Shown here piece by piece: positions 7,267 through 9,871 of a DNA stretch of 9,871 bases (the stretch's first letter is position 1; each line of letters starts with the position of its first letter). The DNA comes from an uncultured Candidatus Melainabacteria bacterium (lineage in GTDB: Bacteria > Cyanobacteriota > Vampirovibrionia > Gastranaerophilales > Gastranaerophilaceae). Position numbers and translations under genes: made by a program. The stretch spans positions 1 through 9,871 of the forward strand of contig CAMOQI010000014.1 in assembly GCA_946622835.1 (NCBI GenBank), written 5' to 3'. The notes beneath the pieces are model-generated. The model was not told the DNA's origin. It worked only from the letters and a program-made list of their open reading frames with translations, and ran no database searches.

Positions 7267-7851
7267 ATGGTAAGCATGTATGGCGCAGGAAAAGCATTTA
7301 ACTTACAGTATGCAAGGAATACTTTTGGTGCGGGACAATTGAGATATAACCCCAAACCTATAGTGAATATATTTACTCCCTCGCAGCCTGCTACGACTAA
7401 TATAACCGTTCAAAACGGCCCCGGAGGATTTATGGGTTTTATGAGGGGGTTGTTTAACGGCTTGTTCGGCGACTTGTTCGGCGGCTTACCCGGTATGGGC
7501 GGATGCTTTGGCGGGCTCGGTGGTTTCGGCGGACTTGGAGGTAATTACGGTTTATCTGCATTAAATACACCAACTGCTGATCAGTTGCAACAAAAACAAG
7601 ATAGTGAAAATTATCAAAGATTGCTTACTGCGTTTAAGGATTCAAAAATTACAATTGTACCTGAAGGTAATGGTAAGTTTTCTGCGCTGAAAGATGGTAA
7701 ATATATAGCTCAAGATATGACGTATAATGATATTCGTAATGCTATTTCTAAATATGGGCCACAAGGTTCTGAGGTAAAACAACCTAAAACTGGAGAGGAG
7801 CCTGAGGTAAAAGGCAACGCAGAAACAGGCTCTACACCAACAGCAACTTAA
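7267..7851 (+). CDS. Gly-rich low-complexity protein of unknown function, 194 aa
   Basis: GAGG at 7255-7258 lies 8 bases before the ATG; an ATG three codons further in is less well placed. The product has three parts. Residues 1-50 are polar and aromatic with no signal peptide. Residues 51-95 are Gly/Phe/Leu/Met-rich and repetitive (units such as GLFNGLFGDLFGGLPG and GGLGGFGGLGG), flexible and hydrophobic. Residues 105-165 are a small ordered-looking region (QQKQDSENYQRLL, then TIVPEGNGKFSALKDGKYIAQDMTYNDIRNAISKYG). The tail is Pro/Glu/Thr/Lys-rich. After the TAA stop the same frame continues for 19 sense codons of the same tail-like composition, up to a TAG inside the repeat cluster, which suggests a recent 3'-end change. 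The Gly-rich part could serve membrane insertion or self-assembly, but I do not recognise the family. No terminator is visible other than the hairpin repeats that follow. Confidence 0.75.
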   Translation: MVSMYGAGKAFNLQYARNTFGAGQLRYNPKPIVNIFTPSQPATTNITVQNGPGGFMGFMRGLFNGLFGDLFGGLPGMGGCFGGLGGFGGLGGNYGLSALNTPTADQLQQKQDSENYQRLLTAFKDSKITIVPEGNGKFSALKDGKYIAQDMTYNDIRNAISKYGPQGSEVKQPKTGEEPEVKGNAETGSTPTAT

Positions 7852-7902
7852 AAGCCAAATGAGGGAGAGGTAATTAGCGGCAATAAACCTGTAGAACCTC
7901 AA

Positions 7903-7960
7903 GATATGTAGGTTGGGCTTTCAGATATGTAGCTTGGGCTTTCAACCCAACAAATGTCTT
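7903..7960. repeat. Palindromic repeat B, left copy (tandemly duplicated)
   Basis: A 21-bp unit beginning GATATGTAGGTTGGGC is present twice in tandem (7903-7923 and 7924-7944, one mismatch), followed by ACCCAACAAATGTCT. TTGGG (7934-7938) can pair with CCCAA (7946-7950); the upstream GTTGGG (7912-7917) can pair with CCCAAC (7946-7951). The same sequence recurs once at 8566-8602. TTGGGC...GCCCAA hairpins of this type resemble intergenic REP-like palindromes common in several phyla. Confidence 0.85.
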
Positions 7961-7965
7961 ATTTT

Positions 7966-8068
7966 ACCCTCTCCTGTCGCTGCGCGACATCCTCTCCAAA
8001 GGAGAGGTAAAATGTTTATATCTCTCCTGGGAGAGAAAAATTTTCTTAATGAGCGCAGCGAATTTAGA
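7966..8068. repeat. Direct repeat A, left copy (103 bp, three hairpins)
   Basis: This copy matches 8465-8567 at 101 of 103 positions with no gaps. It contains TGTCGC-TGC-GCGACA (7975-7989), CCTCTCC-AAA-GGAGAGG (7991-8007) and TCTCTCC-TG-GGAGAGA (8021-8036). An extra CCCTCTCC at 7967-7974 could compete for the second stem. It ends 34 bases before the DUF559 start codon. Confidence 0.95.
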
Positions 8069-8087
8069 AAATTAGAGAGGGTGTTTG

Positions 8088-8096
8088 TGATATTAT
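8088..8096 (+). promoter_or_regulatory. Possible extended -10 directly before the DUF559 start
   Basis: TGA then TATTAT (8091-8096) forms an extended -10 whose expected +1 is 8103, the A of the ATG. No -35 is recognisable. GAGAGG (8075-8080) is 22 bases from the ATG, too far for a normal ribosome binding site. If the promoter is real, the transcript would be leaderless. Confidence 0.3.
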
Positions 8097-8102
8097 TTTA
8101 CT

Positions 8103-8465
8103 ATGTTTTATAATAAAAATAATATAAATTTGGCAAAAACTATGCGTTCTAACTTAACTGAGGCGGAGTTAAAGCTTTGGCTTTTGCTAAAGGCTAAAAA
8201 ATTTTATGGTTATAAGTTTAAAAGGCAGGTGTTAATAGGTAATTACATTGTTGATTTTTTGTGCCCTGAAGCTCATCTTATTGTTGAGGTTGATGGCGGG
8301 CAGCATAATACGGATCTTAATATTGAATTGGATGCTCAAAGGACATTTTATCTTGAAAAAGAAGGTTTTAGAGTTTTGAGATTTTGGAATAATGAAGTAT
8401 TAGAAAATATTGAAGGTGTTTGTCAAAGGTTAAGAGAAGTTTTAGAAGAAGAGGGGGTAAAATAA
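8103..8465 (+). CDS. DUF559 (Vsr/PD-(D/E)XK-like) endonuclease-domain protein, 120 aa
   Basis: A full-length DUF559 protein, a family related in fold to very-short-patch-repair and restriction endonucleases. Visible landmarks are residues 14-26 MRSNLTEAELKLW (the usual helical start with Glu22), YKFKRQVLIGNYIVDF with Asp51, LIVEVDGGQH with Glu62, Asp64 and His68, then an aromatic strand FRVLRFWNNEVLEN and a C-terminal helix. These are the expected metal-binding and catalytic residues, so the nuclease looks intact. The start at 8103 gives the normal N-terminus; an ATG at 8142 would remove little. The last base of its TAA stop is the first base of the right A repeat. Between the two A copies there is little besides this gene, so repeats and gene look like one unit. 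DUF559 genes are often found beside repeats or restriction systems, but their cellular role is not settled. A nick or cut in DNA is the inferred activity. Confidence 0.92.
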   Translation: MFYNKNNINLAKTMRSNLTEAELKLWLLLKAKKFYGYKFKRQVLIGNYIVDFLCPEAHLIVEVDGGQHNTDLNIELDAQRTFYLEKEGFRVLRFWNNEVLENIEGVCQRLREVLEEEGVK

Positions 8466-8567
8466 CCCTCTCCTGTCGCTGCGCGACATCCTCTCCAAAG
8501 GAGAGGTAAAATGTTTATATCTCTCTTGGGAGAGAAAAATTTTCTTAATGAGCGTAGCGAATTTAGA
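8465..8567. repeat. Direct repeat A, right copy (103 bp)
   Basis: Same orientation as 7966-8068, offset exactly 499 bp. The two differences are C8027 to T8526, which turns the closing pair of the third hairpin into a U.G wobble, and C8056 to T8555. The stem-loops are therefore kept. It overlaps the last base of the nuclease stop codon on the left and runs into repeat B on the right. Confidence 0.95.
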
Positions 8568-8602
8568 TATGTAGGTTGGGCTTTCAGCCCAACAAATGTC
8601 TC
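8566..8602. repeat. Palindromic repeat B, right copy
   Basis: GTTGGGC (8575-8581), loop TTTCA and GCCCAAC (8587-8593) form a perfect 7-bp stem. The first 21 bases are identical to 7903-7923, and the 3' part matches 7945-7959 at 14 of 15. It fuses directly to the right A repeat by a two-base overlap. No gene lies in 8603-8702, and I see no confident promoter there. Confidence 0.85.
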
Positions 8603-8702
8603 AACAAAATTTTTCAACTTTTACAGATGATTTTTATACTAAACAATTGATTTGATTAAAGTTTTTGTTGTGCTTTGACGATATTAGCATTAGGAGGTGT
8701 TT

Positions 8703-8867
8703 ATGGCAAATATTATTGAGGGTAAAAGACGTTTGGTGATGTTATCTACGGATGATGTATTAAATATTGTAAGGCAATATCAGCTTTTGTGTTACAAAAG
8801 TTGTTGTTACGAGCATACACGCGAACTGTTGGATAAATCGCCAATGTTTGTACCCGAGGATGTATAG
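8703..8867 (+). CDS. Small protein of 54 aa with a Cys/His cluster
   Basis: A near-perfect Shine-Dalgarno AGGAGG (8692-8697) stands 5 bases before the ATG, the strongest in the window, which argues that this short frame is translated. The product begins MANIIEGKRRLVMLSTDDV, has a middle QYQLLCYKSCCYEHTRELL and ends in MFVPEDV before TAG. Cys30, Cys34, Cys35 and His38 form a CxxxCCxxH cluster that could bind metal. It has no signal peptide or membrane segment. I do not recognise it. It is isolated between the repeat cluster and the convergent mlaD-like gene. Confidence 0.65.
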   Translation: MANIIEGKRRLVMLSTDDVLNIVRQYQLLCYKSCCYEHTRELLDKSPMFVPEDV

Positions 8868-8877
8868 CTTATCTTAC

Positions 8878-8912
8878 CCCTAAATTTGAATATCGTTCAA
8901 GTTCAGTTAGGG
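8878..8912. terminator. Weak hairpin between the convergent small gene and mlaD-like gene
   Basis: CCCTAA (8878-8883) can pair with TTAGGG (8907-8912), enclosing TTGAA-TATCG-TTCAA (8886-8900). It sits where both convergent genes need to end, but neither side has a T-run, so a terminator role is tentative. Confidence 0.3.
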
Positions 8913-8933
8913 TTATATCTGTATATTTACCCC

Positions 8934-9833
8934 CTATTCTTTTATCGGGACGCCAAACAGCACTCGCATTCCGCCCGCTCGTTTTTTAAGTGTTTCTCCG
9001 AGTCCTAAAAGGATGTGGTTAAGGTTGCATAATGCGGTTTTACCGACAGCAATCAGTTCATGAAGTTTTGGTGCCAGCGTTGTAAAGTCGGCACTTGTCT
9101 TGTTGAAATTACCGGTGATGTTTTTTAAATCTTTTGTTCCGTTTGCTATGTTTTCTGTTGTTTTTGAAATATCCTCAACTGTTTGGCTTAAAAATTGTTC
9201 ATTGATTTCATTGTTTAGTTTTGTGCTCATATCTTTCAAGTTGTTTGAGGTTTGTTCCAAGTTGTCCATACTGTTTTTTAACGAGGTCGAAGATGACAGA
9301 AGATTTTGCCTGTTCTCGCTTAAAATGTCATAAATGAGCCCGAATAGATTGGTAAGCGTGTCTGTTGCTTGTTTTGCAGAATTCAAAAGACTTTCTCCTT
9401 TTTCTGAAAGATTATCTATGTGTGCCTGATTTGTGTTAGAGAGTCCATTTGTTCCTTGTAGGTTTGATCTTCCTTTTATTACATCTCCGCTTTTTAAATA
9501 TTTAATTTCCGGTGCTGTCGGGTAAATTATATCAATAAATTTTGTGTCTTCGTTGTAGTTCTTGACTTCTGCTTCTATGTTTCTTGGCAGGTGCAGCCCT
9601 CTTTGGTTTAAAGTAATGTATAAATATGTTGTTTTAAAGTCTTTGGAGATTTTGAGTTTTGTTGTGTTTCCAAGTCTGTACCCTTTAAAAAATACTCCCA
9701 TTTTGACAGGCATAGGGTCAGTTTTTTTGAATTCAGCCTTTATATACGTATGGGTTAGATAATCGTAGCTTACAAGAGTAATTATTAGAAATAACATTGT
9801 ATAGGCTGCAATTCTGCTTGTTTTTATTTCCAT
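8934..9833 (-). CDS. MlaD/MCE family lipid-transport protein, 299 aa
   Basis: MlaD-type proteins are the membrane-anchored, periplasmic substrate-binding part of MlaFEDB-like ABC systems that move phospholipids between the membranes of diderm bacteria; TGD2 is the cyanobacterial/plastid counterpart. The N-terminus holds one membrane segment (residues about 8-27). An MCE domain follows at about 33-115, with the telling order of short strands: VKMGVFFKGYRLGNTTKLKI, then YLYITL, then LPRNIEAEVKNY, then a GDVIKG turn. The long C-terminal part (about 135-275) is Leu/Asn/Ser/Thr-rich and helical (for example LSEKGESLLNSAKQATDTL), as in MCE proteins that build a helical tube. The end is KKRAGGMRVLFGVPIKE. 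The ATG at 9833 has no Shine-Dalgarno. The ATPase and permease partners, if adjacent, lie beyond 9871. It ends in TAG at 8934 and converges on the 54-aa gene. Confidence 0.88.
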   Translation of the reverse strand: MEIKTSRIAAYTMLFLIITLVSYDYLTHTYIKAEFKKTDPMPVKMGVFFKGYRLGNTTKLKISKDFKTTYLYITLNQRGLHLPRNIEAEVKNYNEDTKFIDIIYPTAPEIKYLKSGDVIKGRSNLQGTNGLSNTNQAHIDNLSEKGESLLNSAKQATDTLTNLFGLIYDILSENRQNLLSSSTSLKNSMDNLEQTSNNLKDMSTKLNNEINEQFLSQTVEDISKTTENIANGTKDLKNITGNFNKTSADFTTLAPKLHELIAVGKTALCNLNHILLGLGETLKKRAGGMRVLFGVPIKE

Positions 9834-9871
9834 ACAAATATTATTTGCAAATTATTAAAGTTTTAAAATTA

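Larger units (their letters stand above)
7903..8602. mobile_element. Candidate repeat-bracketed nuclease element: B - A - DUF559 gene - A - B
   Basis: About 700 bp with mirror-ordered but directly oriented flanks around one nuclease gene. There is no transposase and there are no long terminal inverted repeats, so it is not a standard insertion sequence. The order of parts and the 98% identity of the A copies suggest that gene and repeats spread or were duplicated together, in the manner of REP sequences and their RAYT partners. Mobility is an inference; only the structure is seen. Confidence 0.4.

Noticed and set aside
7913..8113. Open frame of 66 codons on the plus strand upstream of the nuclease gene
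   Set aside because: It is built almost wholly from repeats B and A, has no ribosome binding site, and arises because the repeats happen to lack stops in this frame.
7903..8602. CRISPR array
   Set aside because: There are only two long (103-bp) copies separated by a gene, with no regular short repeats and spacers and no cas genes.
7903..8602. Ordinary insertion sequence
   Set aside because: No transposase or DDE/HUH motifs and no terminal inverted repeats; the only gene is a DUF559 nuclease.
8423..8617. Open frame of 64 codons on the minus strand
   Set aside because: It is the reverse complement of the right A and B repeats and the nuclease 3' end; it has no start signals.

Overview
The window is AT-rich, with A/T-ending codons and long A/T runs between genes. 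Gene content fits an anaerobic, diderm bacterium. A signal-peptide-bearing exported protein, an MlaD/MCE-type lipid-transport protein, a short-type GT35 glucan phosphorylase homologue and a Met-gamma-lyase/aluminium-resistance PLP enzyme occur together. The style recalls gut Vampirovibrionia (Gastranaerophilales, non-photosynthetic relatives of Cyanobacteria). That placement is an inference from style and content, with no rRNA or marker phylogeny behind it.

Layout. 1-729 (+) is the C-terminal part of a PLP-dependent Met-gamma-lyase-family protein cut by the window edge. It converges on 773-1420 (-), an unrecognised 215-aa protein with an Asn/Ser-rich linker, and the two share a strong hairpin at 742-768. 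A divergent promoter region (1421-1566) separates that gene from uvrA (1567-4401, +), complete with both ATPase halves and all zinc-finger cysteines. A 395-bp stretch without a recognised gene follows (4402-4796). It holds a good promoter near its start and a series of stem-loops, so it is either a long structured leader or a small RNA in front of a 141-aa exported protein (4797-5222). A perfect 20-bp inverted repeat ends that unit. Next is a 564-aa GT35 phosphorylase-like protein (5394-7088) in which the residue that normally carries PLP is serine, followed by a textbook terminator.

The right part is accessory in character. A Gly-rich protein (7267-7851) has an in-frame, coding-looking tail after its stop, and this tail runs into a repeat cluster. 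The cluster (7903-8602) is built as palindrome B - repeat A - DUF559 nuclease gene - repeat A - palindrome B. The two A copies are 103 bp each, exactly 499 bp apart and differ at 2 positions. This is the best candidate for an undescribed system: a small Vsr-like nuclease bracketed by REP-like hairpin repeats. A 54-aa Cys-containing small protein with a near-perfect Shine-Dalgarno follows (8703-8867). An MlaD/MCE family gene on the minus strand (8934-9833) closes the window.

The genes look like separate transcription units (own promoters, terminators or strand switches) rather than one pathway. DNA repair (UvrA), storage-glucan handling (GT35), envelope lipid transport (MlaD) and sulfur amino-acid/PLP chemistry are housekeeping-type functions. 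The repeat/nuclease island and the small or low-complexity proteins are accessory. No tRNA, rRNA, CRISPR array, classical transposase or recognised riboswitch class was seen.
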